A stretch of 11,363 bases of DNA. Origin: Firm-04 sp045642925 (lineage in GTDB: Bacteria > Bacillota > Clostridia > Oscillospirales > Ruminococcaceae). The notes under the pieces are model-generated. The model was given only the letters and a program-made list of their open reading frames with translations, made no database searches and had not been told where the DNA came from. The stretch lies in NCBI GenBank assembly GCA_045642925.1, contig JAZUJW010000105.1, positions 1-11,363 of the forward strand, written 5' to 3'. How positions within the stretch are numbered: the first letter of the stretch is position 1; each line of letters opens with the position of its first letter. Below, piece after piece: positions 1-5,909 of the stretch. The translations under genes and the position numbers were made by a program.

Positions 1-1013
1 ATAATTCCATTGGCAGATGCTATGTGGTCGGATACGGCGAAAACGCTGCGAAATATCCGCATCATCGTGCCGCCTCGGGCTTGACGAAATGCGAGGACAA
101 ATCGCCGCAGAAACACGTTTTATATGGCGCACTGGTTGGCGGCCCCGACCAGAAAGACCAGCATAATGACATTACCGAGGACTGGGTATACAACGAAGTC
201 ACGATTGACTACAATGCGGCATTTGTGGGCGCAAGCGCAGGACTGTATTATTTCTATGGAGATGATACTATGCAGCCGGAAGCCGACTTCCCGCCGGAAG
301 AAGCCGAGGATGAAACGGATTTGTTTTCGGGCGATAATTTCTGGGTATCTGCATATTGCGAGGAAAAGCCTGAAACCACGGGTGCCGGTGTCACAAAGCT
401 GACATTTTTCGTAGGGACAGATTGCCTGACTGCACACACCGATTTGTCGGTGCGCTATTACTTCAGCATTGCCGAATTTGAGAAGCAGGAGATTCCGGGT
501 TCATTTGTGTTCCAGTCGACCTGCGACCAGGTGCAGACGGAAGTGGCAGACCGTTCCGCAAAACTTTCCGGCCCGACACATTGGAAAGATGACATTTATT
601 ACATTGAGGTATCGTGGCCTGACTATGCAATTGCGAACTCCAACAAGAAAGTGCAGTTGATTCTCGGAAATTACTACGGTGAGAATTGGGACAGCACGAA
701 TGACTGGAGCAAGCAGGACATGGAAGATCTGGGCGAGATCTATGACAACATCGTTGGCGGTACAGAATATGCAAAGCCTTGTGAGCATATTTGTGTGTAT
801 GCATCGGACAAGCTGGTGGGCGGCATTGAACCGGATGGTACAAAGCCTGCAAAAGTGTATACTGTGGCGCAGCTGATTCGGCTGATTCAGGCAGTCACGG
901 GTGAAAAACCGTTTGCTTCCGAAGAAATTGCACAGCAATTTGATTTCTGTGCAGATCAGAAAATTGATTCGAAAGACATTGTGATGCTGAAACGGCTGAT
1001 TTTAAAGGGATAA
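1..1013 (+). CDS. GH9 endoglucanase, C-terminal part (GH9 - CBM3 - dockerin-like), 5' truncated by the window
   Basis: The reading frame is already open at base 3, so the window holds only the C-terminal part of a secreted cellulase. Seen first is the end of a glycoside hydrolase family 9 catalytic domain: CYVVGYGENAAKYPHHRAA, then HVLYGALVGGP, then NEVTIDYNAAF. In GH9 enzymes the Glu of the NE.DYN motif (codon 195-197) is the general acid and the HHR segment lines the active site. An acidic linker follows (about 260-330), then a beta-rich module (about 340-840) with SGPTHW, YYIEVSW and DSTNDW signatures typical of CBM3, probably the CBM3c type fused to processive GH9 enzymes. The last about 55 residues look like a dockerin: the second calcium loop (DFCADQKIDSKD) is good, the first is degenerate. 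Inferred role: cellulosomal cellulose hydrolysis outside the cell. A terminator follows 13 bases after the stop, so the gene ends its transcription unit. Confidence 0.92.
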   Translation, partial: NSIGRCYVVGYGENAAKYPHHRAASGLTKCEDKSPQKHVLYGALVGGPDQKDQHNDITEDWVYNEVTIDYNAAFVGASAGLYYFYGDDTMQPEADFPPEEAEDETDLFSGDNFWVSAYCEEKPETTGAGVTKLTFFVGTDCLTAHTDLSVRYYFSIAEFEKQEIPGSFVFQSTCDQVQTEVADRSAKLSGPTHWKDDIYYIEVSWPDYAIANSNKKVQLILGNYYGENWDSTNDWSKQDMEDLGEIYDNIVGGTEYAKPCEHICVYASDKLVGGIEPDGTKPAKVYTVAQLIRLIQAVTGEKPFASEEIAQQFDFCADQKIDSKDIVMLKRLILKG

Positions 1014-1026
1014 TTCCATCATGCCA

Positions 1027-1060
1027 ACGGCAGTGCAGGAAGATGGTTCTGCACTGCCGT
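1027..1060 (+). terminator. Rho-independent terminator of the GH9 gene
   Basis: A perfect 12-bp inverted repeat (ACGGCAGTGCAG and its complement) encloses a 10-base loop and is followed by ATATCTTTTC. It lies directly after the cellulase stop and before the tRNA promoter. The T-run is interrupted, but the stem is very strong. Confidence 0.85.
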
Positions 1061-1079
1061 ATATCTTTTCATGAAAAAC

Positions 1080-1108
1080 TTGACAAAATGTTTTTTTTCG
1101 TATATAAT
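1080..1108 (+). promoter_or_regulatory. Sigma-A promoter of tRNA-Leu
   Basis: TTGACA (1080-1085) and TATAAT (1103-1108) both match consensus exactly and are separated by 17 bp containing a T-run. The tRNA 5' end lies 25 bases after the -10 box, leaving a short leader to be removed by RNase P. This fits a strongly expressed stable-RNA gene. Confidence 0.92.
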
Positions 1109-1133
1109 TAGAAAAGCGGTTTCAGACTGCGAT

Positions 1134-1218
1134 GCGAGTATGGCGGAACTGGCAGACGCACCAGATTTAGGTTCTGGCGGAGAGATCCATGCAGGTTCGA
1201 TTCCTGTTACTCGCACCA
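1134..1218 (+). tRNA. tRNA-Leu (anticodon UAG)
   Basis: An 85-base tRNA with acceptor arms GCGAGTA (1134-1140) and TACTCGC (1208-1214), discriminator A1215 and an encoded CCA (1216-1218). The anticodon stem CCAGA/TCTGG closes the loop TTTAGGT, with anticodon TAG at 1168-1170. The D arm contains GGCAGACGC. A long variable arm (CGG...CATG) follows the anticodon stem, and the T arm contains CAGGTTCGATTCCTG. The long variable arm with anticodon UAG makes this a type II leucine tRNA reading CUN codons. It is a single gene with its own promoter and terminator. Confidence 0.97.
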
Positions 1219-1228
1219 TATAAAGATT

Positions 1229-1267
1229 CAGGCGCACATCCTGCGATTTTCGCGGGGTGTGCGCCTG
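1229..1267. terminator. Bidirectional terminator between tRNA-Leu and the ExbBD-like operon
   Basis: A 10-bp perfect stem (CAGGCGCACA and its complement) continues inward as CCTGCG/CGCGGG with one wobble pair and a small T-rich loop. It sits 10 bases after the tRNA and 16 bases after the stop of the converging minus-strand gene. Flanking bases are only mildly T-rich in either direction (TTGTATATTG on plus, AATCTTTA on minus). Shared use is inferred from position. Confidence 0.75.
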
Positions 1268-1283
1268 TTGTATATTGTCCGAA

Positions 1284-1742
1284 TCAAGATGGTTCTTCTT
1301 CGAAATACGGAATGTCATTTTGCTGGAATTGTGCAGTAAGTGCATCATAAGCGTTTTTGGATGCATGGTCATCAATGATCTGAATGGAAAGGTCTTCTGA
1401 TTTCAGGATTTCCTGTACTGCGGAAAGAAGCTTTGGCAGTTCTTCGGCAGAATATTTGCTGTCTTGAAACAGATAGTCATTGACTGAAACCGTCAGTTTC
1501 ACATATTGCATGGATTGTGTGGAGCGTGTCGTTGTTTCTGTCACAACAGAGGAATCAGATTCTTCTGCTATGGAAGACGTGTCAGGAAAACGAGTATCGC
1601 CTGCGGCATCTCCGTTGCCGCTGCCATTTCCGAAGCCGAAACCGTCAGAAAAGAAAAACATCCAGACGGCGGCGGCAATCAAAAACAAGATAAATAATAT
1701 AGGAAAAATCTTTTTTAGAGAAAAGTCTTTGTGTTTGCTCAT
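1284..1742 (-). CDS. Single-pass membrane protein with ExbD-like extracytoplasmic domain
   Basis: A 152-residue protein with a short basic N-terminus, one membrane segment at about residues 12-31 and a Gly/Ser/Thr-rich linker at about 32-78. The C-terminal domain (about 79-150) begins YVKLTVSVNDYLF and continues through LSIQIIDDHASKNAYDALTAQ. This strand-helix-strand-helix order (a strand, then a helix, then IQIIDD and a helix ending in NDIPYF) resembles the periplasmic domain of ExbD/TolR. The membrane segment lacks the proton-carrying Asp of true ExbD. The gene starts 2 bases after the preceding stop, and its AGGAGG site lies in the last codons of that gene, so translation is probably coupled. 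It is the third gene of a channel operon, and a role as accessory or second ExbD-like subunit is inferred. Similarity is judged by eye and is weak at residue level. Confidence 0.75.
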   Translation of the reverse strand: MSKHKDFSLKKIFPILFILFLIAAAVWMFFFSDGFGFGNGSGNGDAAGDTRFPDTSSIAEESDSSVVTETTTRSTQSMQYVKLTVSVNDYLFQDSKYSAEELPKLLSAVQEILKSEDLSIQIIDDHASKNAYDALTAQFQQNDIPYFEEEPS

Positions 1743-1744
1743 GT

Positions 1745-2317
1745 TCAGCCTCCTAATGAAGTATCCAGTTCGGCAATGTACAAATATTGGTACTGTTCTC
1801 TCACAAGTTGAAATGCTTCTTCAATACGTTTGCAGGTGCGTCTTGTGTCTTTCGCTGAACCGTCATATTGAAAAATGCCCAGAATGGTATCTTCTTTGGG
1901 AAAATCGCGCAGGAATGCTTTGATGTCATCAGCAATATTTTGTGCAGTGCCCAGAGCAATTTCCGACTGAGATGCTGTCTGAGTGTCAATGATGAGGACT
2001 TGATTGTTGGTATCCAACTTCAAATGCAGATAGCCGCCAGCCTGAAACTGTGTAATTGCTTGCAGATTGGAAGCTGAATGCGCATCATCTTCTTGCAGAT
2101 GTTTCAGCAGTTCGTCTGCTTTTGCCTGTGACGCTGCCGCGTCGTCAACCTGTTCCTGCAATGTGGCAATCGTATCTTCATAGGCTTTTGCTTTCTGTTC
2201 CTGTTTTTCAGTGGCAGTCGTCACTTTCTGACCGCAGTAAATGATGAAATAGAACAGAATAATCATGATGACATCTAAGAGTGGCGTAAAGTCAAGAATG
2301 ACATCTCGTTTCCGCAT
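1745..2317 (-). CDS. ExbD/TolR/MotB-type proton channel partner with coiled coil
   Basis: A 190-residue protein. The N-terminus ILDFTPLLDVIMIILFYFII is the ExbD/TolR membrane helix, with Asp15 at the position of the conserved proton-relay Asp. Residues about 36-78 are charged and heptad-like (KQEQKAKAYEDTIATLQEQ), suggesting a coiled coil longer than in ordinary ExbD. The C-terminal part (about 92-185) alternates strands and helices (YLHLKLD, ILGIFQYDG, YLYIAEL), like an ExbD or MotB extracytoplasmic domain. The start is the ATG at 2317: GAGGA lies 8 bases upstream, and the frame overlaps the end of the ExbB-like gene by 26 bases. The two proteins should form a proton-motive-force-driven membrane complex. 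What it energises is not visible, because no TonB, Pal or flagellar gene is nearby. Confidence 0.88.
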   Translation of the reverse strand: MRKRDVILDFTPLLDVIMIILFYFIIYCGQKVTTATEKQEQKAKAYEDTIATLQEQVDDAAASQAKADELLKHLQEDDAHSASNLQAITQFQAGGYLHLKLDTNNQVLIIDTQTASQSEIALGTAQNIADDIKAFLRDFPKEDTILGIFQYDGSAKDTRRTCKRIEEAFQLVREQYQYLYIAELDTSLGG

Positions 2318-2795
2318 GATCGTTGTCCTCGGAAATCATTTTCTCTTTTGCCTGTTCCATCAGGATGGTGTTTCCGTCATCAAGAACCCGTTCGAATGTC
2401 GATTGGGACAATGCATACACGAATTTAAAGAGGATAGAAAAAATGATGCCCCATGCAGTGGAAGTGAGCGCGAGAAAAAACTGGTCGGTCGGAATTTCTT
2501 CTGCGCTCTGTCCGGCAACTTCTATCAATGCAATCACAGTACCGAGCATACCAAGTAACGGATAGAACGTGATAATGCTGGTAAAGATATTATACCAAGC
2601 AGACATATGAGAGTATTTCTTCTTCATTCTCTGAATGTCTTTTTCGTAAAGCGATTTATCGGAAAGAAGGTCTGCGACATCGTTCTTCGCAGATCTCGCG
2701 TAGATGAACGCAAAAGCGTCTATTCCCGCAGCAAAAATAATGTACCAGTTATCTTTCCATGAATTTAGTAATACGTTGAGAAAACTCAGAATCAA
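2292..2795 (-). CDS. MotA/TolQ/ExbB-family proton channel protein
   Basis: A 167-residue protein with three likely membrane helices: about 17-33 (WYIIFAAGIDAFAFIYA), 67-92 and 107-130. The second contains YPLLGMLGTVIALI and the third ALTSTAWGIIFSILF, matching the two signature helices of the MotA/TolQ/ExbB family that line the ion path. A charged cytoplasmic stretch lies between helices 1 and 2 and a charged tail after helix 3. There is no long cytoplasmic tail of the ZorA kind. The proposed start is TTG at 2795, because an in-frame stop (TGA) lies directly upstream and the next ATG would remove helix 1. GGAG is only 3 bases before this TTG, so CTG at 2789 with 9-base spacing is an alternative. 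First gene of the operon; the ExbD-like gene overlaps its end. Confidence 0.87.
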   Translation of the reverse strand: MILSFLNVLLNSWKDNWYIIFAAGIDAFAFIYARSAKNDVADLLSDKSLYEKDIQRMKKKYSHMSAWYNIFTSIITFYPLLGMLGTVIALIEVAGQSAEEIPTDQFFLALTSTAWGIIFSILFKFVYALSQSTFERVLDDGNTILMEQAKEKMISEDNDHAETRCHS

Positions 2796-2844
2796 TCACT
2801 CCGTTTCTGAAAAAAGTAATATGGATATTTGCAGGATACTCTGT

Positions 2845-2873
2845 ATTATAACATAATTCGACAAAAAATGCAA
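2845..2873 (-). promoter_or_regulatory. Promoter of the ExbB/ExbD-like operon
   Basis: Read on the minus strand, TTGCAT (2873-2868) and TATAAT (2850-2845) are separated by 17 bp. The -10 lies 49 bases upstream of the proposed TTG start of the channel gene. The -10 is perfect and the -35 matches at four of six positions. Confidence 0.75.
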
Positions 2874-2893
2874 GTTCATTCCGGCAAAAATAA

Positions 2894-2913
2894 AAGCCCG
2901 CCTGAGCGGACTT
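2894..2913 (-). terminator. Rho-independent terminator of the Nudix regulator gene
   Basis: On the minus strand, an 8-bp stem AAGTCCGC/GCGGGCTT with one wobble pair and a TCAG loop runs straight into TTATTTTT. It is 12 bases downstream of the regulator stop and upstream of the ExbB operon promoter, so it separates the two minus-strand units. Confidence 0.9.
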
Positions 2914-2925
2914 CTATTTTGCATC

Positions 2926-3705
2926 TTATTTTTTGCGGTAGTATTTGGATGGTCTGTGCCCCGCGCCTTCCTCAGAAAAGGGCGTTTCTTCGACATATGA
3001 CATGATTTTGCGGCGGAAATTTGCCATCAGGAGCTTCTGGTCAAGGATGGCTTCATAGATCTGCTGAAGTTCGGTCAAGGTAAACGTATCCGGCAGCAGA
3101 CGAAATGCCGCATATGGTTTTTCCATGCTGCTGCGCAGTTTCAGCAATGCCCGCACAATGATGCCTGCGTGGTCGAAAGCCAGTGCATTTTCCGTGATGT
3201 CGGCATGGGAATACTGATTGTAGAGTTCATTTTCGCCATGAAGCTGGACTTTTGAGATGAGCGTTTCGCCGTTGTCATTGGTCAGGATCAGTTTATAATA
3301 GCCGTCCTGTTCCTCCATGGCGACCTGATACCATTGTGCATTTTGTGCCAGTGTTGCACGGGAATGCTCGATCAGTGTCCAGTAGCAGCAGGAAATGATC
3401 CAGCCGCGGGGGTCACGTCCCATCTTGGAAAGATTGCAAAGCTGTGAAAGCGGCGGGTTCAGAATGCCTGTTTTCTCTTTTAATTTACGGTGGGCAGTTT
3501 CTTCGATGGTTTCGGTGCGGCAGCAAAAGCCGCCGGGCAGTGCCATTTGATTTTCGAAAGGTGCTTCTGCCCGTTTGACCAGCAAAACGGAAAGAACCGG
3601 TGTTGCCAGATGGCGGTAGGTTTTGCTTTCCTGTTTTCGCACTGTAAATACGACAATATCCGCTGCAACGGACGGGCAGTCATATTCCGGAAATTCTTGG
3701 TTCAT
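2926..3705 (-). CDS. NrtR-type transcriptional regulator (Nudix domain + winged helix)
   Basis: A 259-residue protein. Residues about 14-150 form a Nudix fold with the segment LPGGFCCRTETIEETAHRKL and then GRDPRGW. Residues about 198-240 (AFRLLPDTFTLTELQQIYE, then NFRRK) match the winged-helix C-terminus of NrtR-family regulators, which bind DNA and respond to nucleotide-type ligands. The Nudix box (G59-x5-E65-x7-R73) reads RKLKEKTG where active hydrolases have RExxEExG: two metal-binding Glu are Lys (K74, K78). It is therefore probably a sensor without hydrolase activity. The start is ATG 3705, with AAAGGAGG 7 bases upstream; the frame stays open further 5' but would run through the promoter. 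It is divergent from the J-pseudokinase/VWA/PurA-like operon, which it may regulate. The true ligand is unknown. Confidence 0.87.
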   Translation of the reverse strand: MNQEFPEYDCPSVAADIVVFTVRKQESKTYRHLATPVLSVLLVKRAEAPFENQMALPGGFCCRTETIEETAHRKLKEKTGILNPPLSQLCNLSKMGRDPRGWIISCCYWTLIEHSRATLAQNAQWYQVAMEEQDGYYKLILTNDNGETLISKVQLHGENELYNQYSHADITENALAFDHAGIIVRALLKLRSSMEKPYAAFRLLPDTFTLTELQQIYEAILDQKLLMANFRRKIMSYVEETPFSEEGAGHRPSKYYRKK

Positions 3706-3718
3706 AAGAACGCCTCCT

Positions 3719-3731
3719 TTGATAATATCAA
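3719..3731. promoter_or_regulatory. Candidate operator palindrome TTGATAATATCAA
   Basis: A 13-base palindrome, perfect apart from its central base, lies just downstream of the regulator's -10 box and abuts its ribosome binding site. Its half-site, read TGATATTAT, also occurs at 3873-3881 across the -10 of the divergent operon promoter. This would suit autoregulation plus control of the operon, but the region is AT-rich and chance similarity is possible. Confidence 0.4.
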
Positions 3732-3735
3732 TATA

Positions 3736-3764
3736 ATAATATCTTATGGATATATAAATGTCAA
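3736..3764 (-). promoter_or_regulatory. Promoter of the Nudix regulator gene
   Basis: Minus strand: TTGACA (3764-3759), 17-bp spacer, TATTAT (3741-3736), 30 bases upstream of the start codon. Perfect -35, near-consensus -10. Confidence 0.82.
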
Positions 3765-3852
3765 GCGTTTTGGTATGAATTGTATGGATTGACAATCGTA
3801 GGATGATATTGATTGCCTGTATTGTGCAATGCTCCAAAATGAAAAAATCCCC

Positions 3853-3881
3853 TTGACATTTCCGCTTGAATGTGATATTAT
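3853..3881 (+). promoter_or_regulatory. Promoter of the J-pseudokinase/VWA/PurA-like operon
   Basis: TTGACA (3853-3858), 17-bp spacer, TATTAT (3876-3881). It has the same -35 and -10 as the divergent regulator promoter. The leader to the first start codon is about 95 bases. Confidence 0.85.
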
Positions 3882-3913
3882 GATAATAACAAAAAGATAC
3901 AAACAAAAAACAC

Positions 3914-3938
3914 AGTGAGCATTCAGCTCACTTTTCTT
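3914..3938 (+). promoter_or_regulatory. Leader hairpin with T-rich tail: possible attenuator
   Basis: In the operon leader, a perfect 7-bp stem AGTGAGC/GCTCACT with loop ATTCA is followed by TTTCTT. It has the form of a small intrinsic terminator about 45 bases upstream of the first start codon, with an A-rich run before it. It could attenuate transcription or stabilise the mRNA 5' end. No alternative antiterminator pairing was evident by eye. Confidence 0.45.
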
Positions 3939-3984
3939 CCACTTTCTGATAATACCAAATTAATAGTATGAAAGGAGTAAAATC

Positions 3985-4977
3985 ATGAATGCAGAAAGAA
4001 TTCGACAATGCAAATGCATTGCGGAACTCTTTGACGGCATGGACAGCGAAGAAGCAAAAAAGCATTATTTTTCGCTGATGCGGACATTTCATCCGGATTA
4101 TGGCGGCATTGACGCAGATATGGATACCGCCGCTGTCATCAATACGCTGTACATGAAACTACGCCGCACACCATGCACTACGCCGCATTCACTGTATCAC
4201 CCATACGATGGTTTGCCGCTGTATTCATTCGAAAGTCTGCTGGACTACGAACATGAATACGGAAAGGAATACCTGACAGAGTCACAGTGCATTTATTGTC
4301 TGACGCCTGACAACGATGACTTTTTTGCTGATTATACAGCAAAATTTCCATTCCTGTTTGCGCGGCACGATGATGCGGATATGCAGAAGGAAAGCGAATG
4401 GTTCTTTCCGCAAATCGAACACATTCTGCAAACACAAGACGGCATCGCGGTCTTGCAGAAGCGTCCGTCAGACGAGATACCGCTTTCTGAAGCCATAGCC
4501 TTTTATGGCGGCAAACTGGACAGCCGCCACGCCGCATGGGTGACATCACGTCTGCAAGCACTTTGCTGCTATGCATATTACCACGGATTTGCGTGGAATT
4601 GCCTGACTGAAGAAAACCTGTACATCAACCCCGTACAGCATACGCTCCGCATTGGCGGCGGATGGTGGTTTGCTTCTGAAATCGGCAAAAAAATGACAGG
4701 CGTGCAAAGCAGTGTTTATGAATGTCTGCCCATGACATCGAAAACAAGCGGCTTTGCTGACGAAATGACCGATATGGAATGCGTCAAGGCGATTTGCCGC
4801 AGAATGTTCCCAGCCGATGCGCCCAAGCCGATGCGGGAATATGCAGAAAGCGTATGCAGCCGCAATGCTATTGAAGAATTTGCAGCTTGGGATAGAACGC
4901 TGACCGACTCGTTTGGCAGCAGAACTTTTGTTAGAATGTATCTCTCACTGAGAGATATTCTGAAATATTCAATTTAA
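3985..4977 (+). CDS. J-domain protein fused to a degenerate protein-kinase-like domain
   Basis: A 330-residue protein without signal peptide or membrane helix. Residues about 5-60 resemble a DnaJ J-domain: EAKKHYFSLMRTFHPDYGG carries the HPD motif (36-38) that stimulates Hsp70 ATPase in classical J-proteins. Residues about 150-275 resemble the core of a protein kinase: a helix ending YYHGFAW, then WNCLTEENLYI at the place of HRDLKPENIL, then LRIGGGWWFA at the place of the DFG strand, then a VYECLPM...GFADEMTDMECV stretch like the region around the kinase helix F Asp. The catalytic Asp is Cys206 and the DFG Asp is Gly, so catalysis is unlikely. Residues about 60-150 were not recognised. The start has AAAGGAG 7 bases upstream. 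It heads a compact operon; a chaperone-recruiting or scaffold role is inferred. The J-like part is more certain than the kinase-like part. Confidence 0.72.
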   Translation: MNAERIRQCKCIAELFDGMDSEEAKKHYFSLMRTFHPDYGGIDADMDTAAVINTLYMKLRRTPCTTPHSLYHPYDGLPLYSFESLLDYEHEYGKEYLTESQCIYCLTPDNDDFFADYTAKFPFLFARHDDADMQKESEWFFPQIEHILQTQDGIAVLQKRPSDEIPLSEAIAFYGGKLDSRHAAWVTSRLQALCCYAYYHGFAWNCLTEENLYINPVQHTLRIGGGWWFASEIGKKMTGVQSSVYECLPMTSKTSGFADEMTDMECVKAICRRMFPADAPKPMREYAESVCSRNAIEEFAAWDRTLTDSFGSRTFVRMYLSLRDILKYSI

Positions 4978-4990
4978 GGAGGACTTTATT

Positions 4991-5899
4991 ATGGGATACG
5001 GTACATGGAATGCAGGAACTTGGGGAAATTATTGTTCTTCGAGAATCACGGGTAAGAGCGTTTCGCAGATCTACAACGCAAAACAATGCGATCCGAAATA
5101 TGATCCGAAGAATGTGACGGTGCGCGAAAGCCGTGACAGCGCAGACCACGCAGTTTCCACGCCGATCATCATTGGTCTGGACGTGACGGGTTCGATGGGG
5201 AATATCCTGAATGTGACCGCACAGAAGCTTGGTGAACTGGTCAAGGATATCATTGAACGCAAGCCGGTGACAGGGCCGCAGATCATGTTCAATGCAATTG
5301 GTGATGGCATTTGCGACAGAATGCCGCTGCAAGTGACGCAGTTTGAATCCGATATCCGCATTGCAACGCAGTTGACGGAACTGTGGTTTGAACAGGGCGG
5401 CGGCGGCAACGGTTTTGAAAGCTATCCGTTGGCATGGTACTTCGCAGCCAACAAAATTCAAACGGATGCATGGGAAAAGCGCCAGCAGAAAGGCTTCCTG
5501 TTTACCATGGGCGATGACGGTTTTCCTGATGTGCTGACCAAACGGGAAATCGAACAGATTTTTGGCGATACCGTCAGCGAAGACATTGACACCAAGGCAC
5601 TGTATGCACAGATTTGCAGAAAGTACGAAGTTTTCCACCTGATGTTGATGCAGGGCTCGAATGCACGTTCGATTGGTGCAAACAAATGGAGAGCGTTGAT
5701 GGGTGAACGTGCCATCAGTGTGTACGATTACAATTGTCTGCCGCAGATTATCGTTTCGCTGATGGAAAGCGTTGCGGGCAGACCACACGAAGAAATTATT
5801 GCATCGTGGGATGGTAATACACAGCTTGCAGTCAGAAAAGCACTGGAATACTTGCAGCCGAAATCCACGGGTACAGCAGGAAAAATTATGAAATTCTGA
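4991..5899 (+). CDS. VWA-domain protein (MIDAS type)
   Basis: A 302-residue protein, apparently cytoplasmic. A Gly/Trp/Tyr-rich N-terminus (MGYGTWNAGTWGNYCSS) precedes a von Willebrand A-like domain at about 57-265. The first MIDAS motif is clear: strand PIIIGLDVTGSMG with D64, T66 and S68. Later metal-site candidates are GDG (104-106), the GGGGNGFESY loop (136-145) and FTMGDDGFPD (171-180), the last like the usual strand-plus-D-G motif. VWA domains of this kind bind proteins through a divalent metal and often serve as adaptors. AGGAGG overlaps the stop of the J-pseudokinase gene, the gap is 13 bases, and the next gene starts 10 bases after this stop, so all three are co-transcribed. It recalls VWA proteins paired with kinases in bacterial stress operons, but no phosphatase or Ter protein is present here. 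The partner is unknown. Confidence 0.85.
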   Translation: MGYGTWNAGTWGNYCSSRITGKSVSQIYNAKQCDPKYDPKNVTVRESRDSADHAVSTPIIIGLDVTGSMGNILNVTAQKLGELVKDIIERKPVTGPQIMFNAIGDGICDRMPLQVTQFESDIRIATQLTELWFEQGGGGNGFESYPLAWYFAANKIQTDAWEKRQQKGFLFTMGDDGFPDVLTKREIEQIFGDTVSEDIDTKALYAQICRKYEVFHLMLMQGSNARSIGANKWRALMGERAISVYDYNCLPQIIVSLMESVAGRPHEEIIASWDGNTQLAVRKALEYLQPKSTGTAGKIMKF

Positions 5900-5909
5900 G
5901 GTGATACGC

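Noticed and set aside
1284..2795. Zorya anti-phage system (ZorA/ZorB)
   Set aside because: The channel protein lacks ZorA's long cytoplasmic tail, no helicase or nuclease gene accompanies it, and the operon ends at a terminator.
2926..3705. Active Nudix hydrolase
   Set aside because: Two metal-binding Glu of the Nudix box are Lys, and a winged-helix C-terminus is present, favouring a regulator.
2926..3906. Upstream extension of the Nudix regulator to 3906
   Set aside because: The extension runs through the TTGACA/TATTAT promoter, and ATG 3705 has an excellent ribosome site exactly where the family begins.
3985..5899. Tellurite-resistance-type TerY/kinase/phosphatase triad
   Set aside because: There is a VWA protein and a kinase-like protein, but no PP2C phosphatase and no TerD-type gene, and the kinase-like part lacks catalytic residues.
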